Positions 35,973 through 44,043 of a stretch of DNA of 64,000 nt are shown piece by piece. Location of the stretch: the NCBI GenBank assembly GCA_963724495.1, contig CAVRUZ010000002.1, positions 1,426,001 to 1,490,000 of the forward strand, given 5' to 3'. The stretch's first letter is position 1. Each line of letters opens with the position of its first letter. A model generated the notes under the pieces. The model had not been told where the DNA came from and did no database searches. It saw only the letters and a list, made by a program, of their open reading frames with translations. A program made the position numbers and the translations under genes. The stretch is from CAVRUZ01 sp963724495. GTDB taxonomy: Bacteria > Actinomycetota > Actinomycetes > Propionibacteriales > DAIQRJ01.

Positions 35973-36592
35973 CGCGCCAGCCAGACTTCGAGTCGCCGGA
36001 CGACGAGGTCCCCAACGGCAGGCTGATCGTCATCACCGGCGCACAGGCCGCCGGGAAGTCGACGCTGGGTCACGCCGTCGCAGGGCTGTTGCCCAAGGCC
36101 GTGCACGTGGACGGCGACGCGATCCACAGGTTCGTCGTCTCCGGGGAGGTCCCCTACGACGTCCCGCCGCCACCGGGGGCGACCGAGCAGCTCCTGTTGC
36201 GCTATGCCGGCGCCATCGCGGTGTGCCGCGTCTACCGCAGTGCCGGCTTCGATGCCGTGGTCACCGACAACATCTTCGGCTCTCTTGTCGCCGACGTGCT
36301 CACGCTGGCCTTCGCCGACGCGATGACCGCCGACCTGCGCCTGGTCGTCCTCGACCCCGACCCCGAGGTTCTGCTCGAGCGGGAGCGTGACCGCCCGAAG
36401 AAGGGCTACACCGAGTCGATCACCGTGCCGATGCTCGTGTCGGCCGTCCGGGACGAGACCCCGCGGATCGGCCTGTGGCTCGACAACGGTCAGCAGACCG
36501 TGGCCGAGTCAGCCGCGGAGATCGTGCGGCGGATGGACACCGAGGCCGTCGTCGACGAGCACGACCTGCTCGACCTGCTCATGCCCGGCTAG
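35965..36592 (+). CDS. P-loop kinase-like ATPase (frame break)
   Basis: About 208 residues. Walker A GAQAAGKST follows the strand RLIVITG at about residue 20. VHVDGDAIHRFVVSGEVPYD, VVTDNIFGSLVADVL and LRLVVLDPDPEVLLERERDRPKKGY follow and give the overall plan of gluconate- or chloramphenicol-phosphotransferase-like small kinases. In the domain frame there is no start before the P-loop. The GTG at 35965 in the neighbouring frame overlaps the SRPBCC stop, and one extra base near 35982 joins both (span 3n+1). Substrate unknown. Confidence 0.75.
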
Positions 36593-36605
36593 CCACTGGC
36601 CGAAC

Positions 36606-37689
36606 TCAGAACGGTGGCGGGTCGTGGCCGATGTCGCGGTCGCGGTCGAAGAGTCGATGGAGTGGCGGTTGTCCGATGCCTGGGCCGAGGATCGGTGGCG
36701 GATGCTGCGTGTACGAGCGGCCACTGGGGAAGGTCCAGGTGACCGAGTCGTCAACACGGTCCTTGGCGGCGGTGATGCCGGGATGGCGTTTGCGCTGGTT
36801 GCACCACCAGCACAGCGGTTGCCCGTTGTCTCGGCACGTGAGCCCGCCGTCGGAGTAGTCGTTGACGTGGTCGACGTCACTCGCCAGCCGCTCGCAGGCG
36901 CTGACCGCGCATTTGTGTGCGTGTTGGCTGTTGAGGAACCGTCCGAGTTCGGCTGGGAACCGCCGACGGCGGCTGCTCGAAGTCAGGTGTCCGTCGTCGG
37001 GTGAGCAGAGCAGCTGCCTGATCCAGGCACCATGGTCGGTTGCCAGTTGTCCGGCCAGTTCGACGGGAATGGCGCCATAGCCGACCAGTTGCGCTGGATC
37101 TCGGCTTACCCCGAGCAAGGACGCGGCCGAGACAACAACTTGCAGTTCCACTGCGACGCCACCCGTGCGCGTCGCGCGGCGAGAACCTGATCCCACTCTC
37201 CGCACGTTCCGGCGCGTGGGCCGCCGTTGCTGGGCGAGCTCTTCGCTGTCGCGGTTCAGCAGGGTGTCGAACAACACGTCACTCATGTAGGTGGTGGAAC
37301 AGCGCGTGTCGCCGCCGGCGCGGGCTGTGCTGGCCTGTCGGGCAAGGACCCGGCGAACGGCCAGCACGTCTTCGGCTTTGCCCGTGGCGATCAGTTGCGC
37401 CACACCGTGTGGGAGTGTCGTGATCCTCACGCTTCGACGCGTAGCGCGGGCGACGACGGTCTGCCTCGCATGTGCTTGTGGGTCGATCGTCGCGACCACG
37501 GCGTCGACCGCCGCCCTGACCTGCCCGGGCGTGTACCCGCGTGCACGAGATTCGCCCGCGATCCGCCGGTCGAGCTGCCCTCGTCGAGGGGCGTTCGCCT
37601 GCGGGCGCTCCAGGCACAGATTGCGCGGCAGTGGACGAACCCGTCCGGTCGGGCAACCCAGGCTGACGATGTGATTCGAGATCGAACAT
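36606..37689 (-). pseudogene. DUF222-HNH (13E12-like) gene remnant
   Basis: The C-terminal two thirds of a DUF222-HNH protein: YTPGQVRAAVDAVVATIDPQAHARQ, GGVAVELQVVVSAASLLG, AQLVGYGAIPVELAGQLA, then the HNH nuclease motif CAVSACERLASDVDHVNDYSDGGL...CWWCNQRKRHPG, and the usual tail. The ATG at 37689 reads MFDLESHRQPG, the typical start of this family, but the roughly 100-130 residues that normally follow are missing and the frame differs from the body. So the gene is internally deleted and frameshifted. The start codon lies inside a perfect SOS box. It sits directly behind sdhB on the same strand. Confidence 0.8.
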
Positions 37690-37697
37690 GTGTTCGA
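37682..37697. promoter_or_regulatory. LexA (SOS) box
   Basis: TCGAACATGTGTTCGA is a perfect 16-base palindrome and fits the mycobacterial/actinobacterial LexA consensus TCGAAC-N4-GTTCGA exactly. It overlaps the start codon of the DUF222-HNH remnant, as in LexA-controlled 13E12 repeat genes of Mycobacterium tuberculosis. Confidence 0.85.
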
Positions 37698-37699
37698 TT

Positions 37700-38548
37700 C
37701 TAGCCTGGCTTCCGACAACGGGCGCGAGTCATCAGGCCTGTGGACGAAGACAATCTCCAAGCCTGCCTGTGCATTAGGCACACGCCACGGTCGCCCCATT
37801 CGCCCCGGCGGAAGATCTTCGAGCCCAGCCACACCAGCGGGTCGTAGCGGCGATCGACGACGCGCTCCTTCATCGGGATCAGGGCGTTGTCGGTGATCTT
37901 GATGTGCTCGGGGCAGACCTCGGTGCAGCACTTGGTGATGTTGCACATGCCCAGGCCGAACTCCTCCTGCGCCTCGTTCTTGCGGTCGCGCTGGTCGAGG
38001 GGGTGCATGTCGAGTTCGGCGATGCGCATCAGGTACCGCGGGCCGGCGAAAGCCTCCTTGTTGTCCTCGTGGTCGCGCACCACGTGGCAGGTGTCCTGGC
38101 ACAGGAAGCACTCGATGCACTTGCGGAACTCCTGCGAGCGCTCGACGTCGACCTGCTGCATCCGGTACTCCCCCGGCTTCAGGTCGGCGGGCGGTTCGAA
38201 GGACGGGACCGCGCGTGCCTTCTCGTAGTTGAAGGACACGTCGGTCACCAGGTCGCGGATCACCGGGAACGCCCGCATCGGCGTCACGGTGATGGTCTCG
38301 TCCTGCTCGAACACGTTCATCCGGGTCATGCACAGCAGGCGCGGGCGACCATTGATCTCCGCGCTGCACGATCCGCACTTGCCGGCCTTGCAGTTCCAGC
38401 GCACGGCGAGGTCGGGTGCCTGCGTCGCCTGGAGGCGGTGGATGACGTCCAGCACCACTTCGCCCTCGTTGACCTCGACGGTGTAGTCGGTCATCGCACC
38501 GCCGTCGGTGTCTCCCCGCCACACCTGCATGCGTGCGTCATAGCTCAC
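37700..38548 (-). CDS. sdhB: Succinate dehydrogenase iron-sulfur subunit
   Basis: The electron-transfer subunit of the Sdh1-type complex II, 282 residues from GTG 38548. The 2Fe-2S loop is WNCKAGKCGSCSAEING. The 4Fe-4S and 3Fe-4S motifs are CIECFLCQDTCHV and CNITKCCTEVCPEHI. After the usual end (NALIPMKERVVDRRYDPLVWLGSKIFRR) there is an extra tail of about 35 residues running into the junction with the DUF222 remnant. The tail has no family resemblance and may be junction sequence. The start overlaps the sdhA stop by four bases (GTGA). Confidence 0.93.
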   Translation of the reverse strand: MSYDARMQVWRGDTDGGAMTDYTVEVNEGEVVLDVIHRLQATQAPDLAVRWNCKAGKCGSCSAEINGRPRLLCMTRMNVFEQDETITVTPMRAFPVIRDLVTDVSFNYEKARAVPSFEPPADLKPGEYRMQQVDVERSQEFRKCIECFLCQDTCHVVRDHEDNKEAFAGPRYLMRIAELDMHPLDQRDRKNEAQEEFGLGMCNITKCCTEVCPEHIKITDNALIPMKERVVDRRYDPLVWLGSKIFRRGEWGDRGVCLMHRQAWRLSSSTGLMTRARCRKPG

Positions 38549-40500
38549 GAGGTAATCCCCCTCTTCACTCTCGGCCGGCCCGTCGGCGCCGGTTTGTCCA
38601 GCACGGCCAGCTCGGGCGCGGTGAAGTACTTCGCCAGCTCGCCGCGATCGAACATGCCGAGCATGTACCGCGGGATCGTCGGCACCGGTTGGCGCTGCAC
38701 GGTGACCACCGCGCCCTCGTCGCGCTCCAGCCGGCAGACGAGGTTCAGCTTGCGCCACTCCGGGTCCATCTCCGGGTGGTCCTCGCGGGTGTGCCCACCG
38801 CGGCTCTCCGTCCGCTCCAGTGCGGCCCTGGCGATGCACTCGCTGACGTCGAGCATGTTGTGCAGGTCGAGGGCGAGATGCCAGCCAGGGTTGAACTGCC
38901 GGTGGCCCTCCACAGCGACCCGGTCCGCGCGCGCACGGAGCGCCTGCAGCCGCTCGAGCGCCTGGGTCATCTCGCCTTCCCGGCGGATGATCCCGACCAG
39001 GTCGTTCATCGTCTGCTGCAGTTCCTGGTGGATCGTGTAGGGGTTCTCCGGTGCGGCGCCCTCGGTGTCGTCGGCCCGGAACGGGGCGAGGGCCTCGCGA
39101 GCGGCGGCGTCGACATCACCCTCATCCACCGCTGGACGGGCGCCGCGGAGTCTCGCGACGTAGTCGGCAGCACCTGCGCCCGCGCGGCGGCCGAAGACCA
39201 GCAGATCGGACAGGGAGTTGCCGCCGAGGCGGTTCGATCCGTGCATCCCGCCGGCCACCTCGCCGGCCGCGAACAGGCCCGAGACGACCGTTGCCGCGCT
39301 GTCGGGGTCGACCTCCACGCCGCCCATGACGTAGTGGCAGGTGGGCCCGACCTCCATCGGCTCGGCGGTGATGTCGACGTCGGCGAGTTCCAGGAACTGG
39401 TGATGCATCGAGGGCAGCCGGCGGCGGATCTCCTCGGCCGGCAGTCGCTTCGACACGTCGAGGAAGACGCCGCCATGGGGCGATCCGCGCCCCTCCTTGA
39501 CCTCGGTGTTGATCGCCCGGGCGACCTCGTCACGCGGGAGCAGCTCGGGCGGGCGCTTGTTGTTGTCCGGGTCGGTGTACCAGCCGTCCGCCTCCTCCTC
39601 GGAGGTGGCGTACTGCGTGCGGAACACGTCCGGCACGTAGTCGAACATGAACCGCTTGCCGTCGCTGTTGGTCAGCACGCCACCATCGCCGCGCACCGAC
39701 TCCGTCACCAGGATGCCGCGGACCGAGGGCGGCCAGACCATGCCGGTGGGGTGGAACTGCACGAACTCCATGTTGATCAGCGTCGCGCCGGCGCGCAGCG
39801 CCAGGGCGTGGCCGTCACCGGTGTACTCCCAGGAGTTCGAGGTCACCTTGTAGGACTTGCCGATTCCACCGGTTGCCAGGACCACGGCCGGCGCGTCGAT
39901 CAGCACGAACCGGCCCGACTCGCGCCAGTAGGCAAACGCACCGCTGATGGCGCCGCTCCCGTCGCGCAGCAACTCGGTGACGGTGAGTTCGGCGAAGACG
40001 CGCAGCCGGGCCTCCGGGTCACCGTGCAGGCGTTCGTCCTCCTGCTGCAGCGAGACGATCTTCTGCTGCATGGTGCGGATCAGCTCGAGGCCGGTGCGGT
40101 CGCCGACGTGGGCAAGCCGTGGGTACTCGTGGCCGCCGAAGTTGCGCTGGCTGATCCGGCCGTCCTTGGTGCGGTCGAACAGCGCGCCGTAGGTCTCGAG
40201 CTCCCAGACCCGCGCGGGTGCCTCCTTGGCGTGCAGTTCGGCCATCCGGGGGTTGTTCAGGAACTTGCCCCCGCGCATGGTGTCGCGGAAGTGGACCATC
40301 CACGAGTCTCGATCGTTGACGTTGCCCATCGACGCAGCGATGCCGCCCTCGGCCATCACCGTGTGGGCCTTGCCGAACAGGGACTTGCACACGATCGCCG
40401 TCCGCAGCCCGTGCTCGCGTGCCTCGATCGCGGCCCGCAGCCCGGCACCGCCGGCACCGATGACGACGACGTCGTAGGCGTGCCGCTCGAACTCGGTCAC
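38545..40500 (-). CDS. sdhA: Succinate dehydrogenase flavoprotein subunit
   Basis: The FAD subunit of succinate dehydrogenase / fumarate reductase, 651 residues from GTG 40500 (AGAGGAA upstream). The dinucleotide fold is VVVIGAGGAGLRAAIEA. The flavin-linking histidine is expected in FGKAHTVMAEGGI. Active-site motifs are EFVQFHPTGMVW, TESVRGDGGVL, SPHGGVFLDV, PTCHYVMGGVEVD and SNRLGGNSLSDLLVFGRRAG. Membrane-side catalysis feeds electrons via SdhB to the anchor. The gene order C-A-B and the sequence style match the mycobacterial Sdh1 (Rv0249c-Rv0247c) set. Confidence 0.96.
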   Translation of the reverse strand: MTEFERHAYDVVVIGAGGAGLRAAIEAREHGLRTAIVCKSLFGKAHTVMAEGGIAASMGNVNDRDSWMVHFRDTMRGGKFLNNPRMAELHAKEAPARVWELETYGALFDRTKDGRISQRNFGGHEYPRLAHVGDRTGLELIRTMQQKIVSLQQEDERLHGDPEARLRVFAELTVTELLRDGSGAISGAFAYWRESGRFVLIDAPAVVLATGGIGKSYKVTSNSWEYTGDGHALALRAGATLINMEFVQFHPTGMVWPPSVRGILVTESVRGDGGVLTNSDGKRFMFDYVPDVFRTQYATSEEEADGWYTDPDNNKRPPELLPRDEVARAINTEVKEGRGSPHGGVFLDVSKRLPAEEIRRRLPSMHHQFLELADVDITAEPMEVGPTCHYVMGGVEVDPDSAATVVSGLFAAGEVAGGMHGSNRLGGNSLSDLLVFGRRAGAGAADYVARLRGARPAVDEGDVDAAAREALAPFRADDTEGAAPENPYTIHQELQQTMNDLVGIIRREGEMTQALERLQALRARADRVAVEGHRQFNPGWHLALDLHNMLDVSECIARAALERTESRGGHTREDHPEMDPEWRKLNLVCRLERDEGAVVTVQRQPVPTIPRYMLGMFDRGELAKYFTAPELAVLDKPAPTGRPRVKRGITS

Positions 40501-40520
40501 AGAGCTGATTCCTCTCGGCT

Positions 40521-41345
40521 TCAGTCGATGAAGCGCAGGTCGGTGATCGCGCCGGACGAGACCAGCGCGATGTAGAGGTCGGTGAGGACGAGCGACGCGA
40601 GCGTTATCCAGGCGAACTTCATGTGGTGCTCGTTGATCTTGGTCACCTGCTGCCAGACCCAGTACCGGATCGGGTGCTTGGAGAAGTTGTTGATCCGCCC
40701 TGCTGTCAGATGTCGGCAGGAGTGGCAGGACAACGTGTAGAACCACAGCAGCACGACGTTGGCCACCAGCACGACATTGCCGAGACCGAAGCCGAAGCCG
40801 CCGGTCGAGCCGTGGAAGGCGACGATCGCGTCGTAGGTGTTGATCAGCGAGATCAGGACGGCTGCGTAGAAGAAGTAGCGGTGCAGGTTCTGGATGATCA
40901 ACGGGAACCGGGTCTCGCCGCTGTACTTCCCGTGCGGCTCGGCGACGGCACACGCGGGCGGTGAGAGCCAGAAGGCCCGGTAGTAGGCCTTGCGGTAGTA
41001 GTAGCAGGTCAGCCGGAAGGCCAACAGGAACGCCAGCGTGAAGATCGCGAACGGAATCAGCGGCGGGAACTTCGGGAGCGGGGTGCCGAAGTGGCTCGAT
41101 CCGGGCTCGCACGATTCAGACAGACAAGGAGAGGCGAACGGGGTGAGGTAGTGGTACTCGGGAACCCAGTAGTACTTCTGCGTCGCGGCGCGAATGACCC
41201 CGTAGGCCAGCCACGCGGTCAGGGCGATGACCGTGAGGAGCGGGGACACCCACCAGCGGTCGGTGCGAAGAGTCCGGCTCTCGATGGTCGCCCGATCGCG
41301 CGTCGCGACCCCGCTGGCGAATTTGTTCGTCGACACCTCAGACAC
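40521..41345 (-). CDS. sdhC: Sdh1-type membrane anchor subunit
   Basis: A 274-residue single-polypeptide anchor with about five helices, unlike the separate SdhC/SdhD pair. Helices include WWVSPLLTVIALTAWLAYGVI, IPFAIFTLAFLLAFRLTCYYY, FFYAAVLISLINTYDAIVAF, VVLVANVVLLWFYTLSCHSCRHL and KFAWITLASLVLTDLYIALV. Several histidines near helix ends (NLHRYFFY, SCHSCRHL, NEHHMKFAW) could bind haem. The long periplasmic loop with CLSESCEPG is typical of the actinobacterial Sdh1 anchor. GTG start. It leads the sdhCAB operon. Confidence 0.88.
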   Translation of the reverse strand: MSEVSTNKFASGVATRDRATIESRTLRTDRWWVSPLLTVIALTAWLAYGVIRAATQKYYWVPEYHYLTPFASPCLSESCEPGSSHFGTPLPKFPPLIPFAIFTLAFLLAFRLTCYYYRKAYYRAFWLSPPACAVAEPHGKYSGETRFPLIIQNLHRYFFYAAVLISLINTYDAIVAFHGSTGGFGFGLGNVVLVANVVLLWFYTLSCHSCRHLTAGRINNFSKHPIRYWVWQQVTKINEHHMKFAWITLASLVLTDLYIALVSSGAITDLRFID

Positions 41346-41531
41346 CCCCCGCCTCGACGCTGAGACTCATCGACACCCCTCCAGGAGAAGTCCCGCTGGC
41401 GCGGGCGCGCACGCAGTCTTCCCCGCGGGGTGACCGGAGTAAAGCTGAGGGCTGCGCGATCCCGGTCACACCGGACGGGTCCAGAACTGCGGAGACTGGC
41501 TCAGGAATTCGCCAGGTGCACAGGATCTTCG

Positions 41532-42908
41532 TCATCGACGGGCACCGACGTCACTCAGCAGGTCCTGGCGGGTGAGGACACCTGCCGGGCGCCCTTCCTC
41601 CAAGACCATCAAGGCGTCGGCACTGGTGAGGATCTCCACCGCGGCCGAGACGGGCTCGCCTGCACCAAGGCTCGGCAACGGCTCGTCCATGTAGGTGCCG
41701 ACCGCTTCCGGGAGCCGCGCCGATCCGGAGAACAGCGCCTCCAGCAGCGTGCGCTCGCTGACGCTGCCCACAACCTCGGCGGCCATCACCGGCGGTTCCG
41801 CGCGGACGACCGGCATCTGCGAGACGCCGTACTCACGCAGGATCGCGATGGCGTCGGCGACGGTCTCGTGCGGGTGTGTGTGCACGAGGGCCGGCAGCGC
41901 ACCCGACTTCTCCCTCAACACGTCGCCGACCAGGCGCTCGGTGCCGTCTGTCCGGCCGAGGAAGCCGAAGCGCGCAAGCCAGTCGTCGTCGAAGATCTTG
42001 GTGAGGTAGCCACGTCCCCCGTCGGGCAGCAGCACGACGATGACCGACGACGGGTCGACCTCCTTGGCCAACTGCAGGGCCGCGACGGCTGCCATGCCCG
42101 AGGATCCGCCGACCAGCAGGCCCTCCTCGCGGGCGAGCTTGCGGGTCAGCGCGAACGAGTCGGCGTCGCTGACCTCGATGATCCGGTCGCAGATGGTGGT
42201 GTCGTAGGTCGTGGGCCAGAAGTCCTCGCCGACGCCCTCGACGAGGTACGGACGCCCGCTGCCCCCGGAGTAGACCGAGCCAGCCGGGTCGGCACCGACG
42301 ATCTGCACCTTCCCGTCCGACTGCTCCTTGAGGTAGCGACCGGCGCCGGAGATCGTGCCGCCGGTCCCGATGCCCGCGACGAAGTGGGTGATGCGTCCGT
42401 CGGTCTGCCGCCACAGTTCCGGGCCGGTCTCCTCGTAGTGGCTGCGTGGGTTGTTGGTGTTGGAGTACTGGTCGGGCTTCCAGGCCCCCTCGATCTCCTT
42501 GACCAGCCGGTCGGAGGTCGAGTAGTAGGAGTTCGGGTGCTCCGGCTCGACGGCCGTCGGGCACACGACCACCTCCGCGCCGTAGGCCTTGAGCACGTTC
42601 CGCTTGTCCTCCGACACCTTGTCCGGGCAGACGAACACGCACGAGTAGCCCTTGCGCTGCGCCACCAGGGCGAGTCCCACCCCCGTGTTGCCCGACGTCG
42701 GTTCGACGATGGTCCCGCCGGGCTTCAGCTCTCCGGACGCCTCGGCCGCCTCGACCATCCGCACGGCGATGCGGTCCTTGACCGAGCCGCCCGGGTTGAA
42801 GTACTCGGCCTTGGCCAGCACGAGCGGCCCGTCGGCCGGCGACAGCCTGCCCAGCCGGATGAGCGGGGTGTTCCCCACCAGGTCGAGCAGCGATTCTGCG
42901 TAGTCCAC
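41532..42908 (-). CDS. cbs: Cystathionine beta-synthase
   Basis: A fold-II PLP enzyme that condenses serine (or O-acetylserine) with homocysteine. 458 residues from GTG 42908 with GAGGAG upstream. The Schiff-base lysine is Lys44 in YFNPGGSVKDRIAVRM. PTSGNTGVGLALVA is the substrate loop and VAGIGTGGTISGAGRYLKE the phosphate loop. A C-terminal Bateman module of two CBS domains (about 335-455, HETVADAIAILREYGVSQMPVV and GEPVSAAVEILTSADALMVLEEG) distinguishes it from cysteine synthase. No haem-binding N-terminus, as in other bacterial forms. Confidence 0.95.
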   Translation of the reverse strand: MDYAESLLDLVGNTPLIRLGRLSPADGPLVLAKAEYFNPGGSVKDRIAVRMVEAAEASGELKPGGTIVEPTSGNTGVGLALVAQRKGYSCVFVCPDKVSEDKRNVLKAYGAEVVVCPTAVEPEHPNSYYSTSDRLVKEIEGAWKPDQYSNTNNPRSHYEETGPELWRQTDGRITHFVAGIGTGGTISGAGRYLKEQSDGKVQIVGADPAGSVYSGGSGRPYLVEGVGEDFWPTTYDTTICDRIIEVSDADSFALTRKLAREEGLLVGGSSGMAAVAALQLAKEVDPSSVIVVLLPDGGRGYLTKIFDDDWLARFGFLGRTDGTERLVGDVLREKSGALPALVHTHPHETVADAIAILREYGVSQMPVVRAEPPVMAAEVVGSVSERTLLEALFSGSARLPEAVGTYMDEPLPSLGAGEPVSAAVEILTSADALMVLEEGRPAGVLTRQDLLSDVGARR

Positions 42909-43015
42909 AAGGTCTCCTCATCCGGATGCGGCGGCAGGGCAAGCCTGGCCGGGTCGATCCTCCCGCGTCACGTCGGCAGCACGTGCATTGGCCCGCCGGT
43001 TGGAGCCGTGACGCC

Positions 43016-43080
43016 CAGGCGCCGGTTAGCTACGTCGGTACCCTGTCGTTTCCGGCGCCTGAGTACCTAACCGCCGCCTG
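43016..43080. repeat. Intergenic inverted repeat upstream of cbs
   Basis: Arms 43016-43033 and 43063-43080 pair at 16 of 18 positions (CAGGCGSCGGTTAGSTAC). The 29-base spacer includes a second GGCGCC copy that can pair alternatively with the left arm. It lies between the tRNA and cbs, so a terminator-like or mobile-palindrome role are both possible. Confidence 0.65.
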
Positions 43081-43105
43081 ACGCCATAGAAGTGCCGTGC
43101 GCTGG

Positions 43106-43180
43106 TGCCCCCGGTGGGATTCGAACCCACACGTGCACCCGGTTTAAGCGAGCCGCCTCTGCCAGTTGGGCTACGGGGGC
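43106..43180 (-). tRNA. Class-I tRNA with UAA anticodon (identity uncertain)
   Basis: A complete cloverleaf on the minus strand. The acceptor stem GCCCCCG/CGGGGGC has discriminator A, and an encoded CCA lies at 43103-43105. The D-arm is GCCC-AACTGGCAGA-GGC. The anticodon stem GCTCG/CGGGT (two G-U pairs) closes the loop CTTAAAC, giving anticodon TAA (bases 43144-43146). The variable region has only five or six bases. The T-arm is GTGGG-TTCGAAT-CCCAC. By anticodon it would read UUA (leucine), but real leucine tRNAs have a long variable arm and this one does not. I therefore leave the amino acid open. Confidence 0.85.
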
Positions 43181-43203
43181 CGTCACCAGCGTCCGCGAGC
43201 AGC

Positions 43204-44043
43204 CTAGGACGGCGGCACGCCGCTTGGCGGGTCGATCCCGGCTCGTTGCCGGGCCAGCTGCAGGACCTCGATCAGCATCGGCATCGTGAGCTTGCCGGTG
43301 AAGGTGTTCTGCTGGCTGGGGTGGAAGCAGCCGATCAGCGCGACGTCGGTCGCCCGGGCCGTCGGGCGCCGGGAGCGGTACTCGCGGGCGTGGCCGAACA
43401 GCGGCCGCGGACGTGGGATCTCCCAGCCACGGCGACGAAGGCTGGACAGCGCGGCGTCGAAGCCGAAGGCTCCCAGCGCCACGATCACCCGGACGGTCGG
43501 CAGCAGGTTCAGTTCGGCGTCGATCCAGGGCGCGCAGGTGTCGCGTTCGACCGGTTCGGGCTTGTTCGCCGGTGGCGCGCAGCGCACAGCGGCCACCATC
43601 CGGGCACCGAGCAGCCGCTGGCCGTCGTCGGCGGCGACGCTGGTCGGCAGCGCCGCGAGGCCCACCTGGTGCAGGGCCGCGAACAGCCAGTCGCCCGAGC
43701 GGTCACCGGTGAACACCCGGCCGGTGCGGTTCCCGCCGTGTGCCGCCGGGGCCAGGCCCAGCAGCAGGATCCGGGCCTGCTCGTCGCCCCACCCCGGAAC
43801 GGGTCGGCCCCAGTAGCGCTCTTGGTCGAAAGAACGGCGCGGCTCGAGTGCGACCTGCTCGCGCCACGTCACCAGCCGTGGGCAGGCACGGCACACGGAC
43901 TGCCGGGCAGTCAGTTCGAGCAGGTCGTGGGCGTCACCGGCGAGCTGCCTGACGTCCGCTGGCGTCTTGGCGACAGGTGTCGTTGCCGTGGCCGGATCAC
44001 CTGGCCAGCCGGTGCCGGGTGGCACCGACGGTTCCCGGGTCAT
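43204..44043 (-). CDS. Family-5 uracil-DNA glycosylase (UdgB-type)
   Basis: A uracil-DNA glycosylase of 279 residues from ATG 44043. The family-5 active-site loop is LLLGLAPAAHGGNRTGRVFTGDRSGDWL, where a non-polar alanine replaces the catalytic aspartate or asparagine of other families. Fe-S ligands are likely in CRACPRLVTWREQ and in RCAPPANKP...DTCAPWI. VIVALGAFGFDAAL and the C-terminal GCFHPSQQNTFTGKLTMPML are also conserved. Family 5 enzymes remove uracil, hypoxanthine and other deaminated bases, relevant in a GC-rich genome. The ATG overlaps the nitroreductase stop by four bases. Confidence 0.93.
   Translation of the reverse strand: MTREPSVPPGTGWPGDPATATTPVAKTPADVRQLAGDAHDLLELTARQSVCRACPRLVTWREQVALEPRRSFDQERYWGRPVPGWGDEQARILLLGLAPAAHGGNRTGRVFTGDRSGDWLFAALHQVGLAALPTSVAADDGQRLLGARMVAAVRCAPPANKPEPVERDTCAPWIDAELNLLPTVRVIVALGAFGFDAALSSLRRRGWEIPRPRPLFGHAREYRSRRPTARATDVALIGCFHPSQQNTFTGKLTMPMLIEVLQLARQRAGIDPPSGVPPS

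Noticed and set aside
36606..38522. A 638-codon minus-strand frame joining the DUF222-HNH remnant to sequence antiphase to sdhB
   Set aside because: The first 250 residues are arginine/proline-rich and are a shadow of sdhB in another frame. Only the part after about 37680 resembles a protein family.
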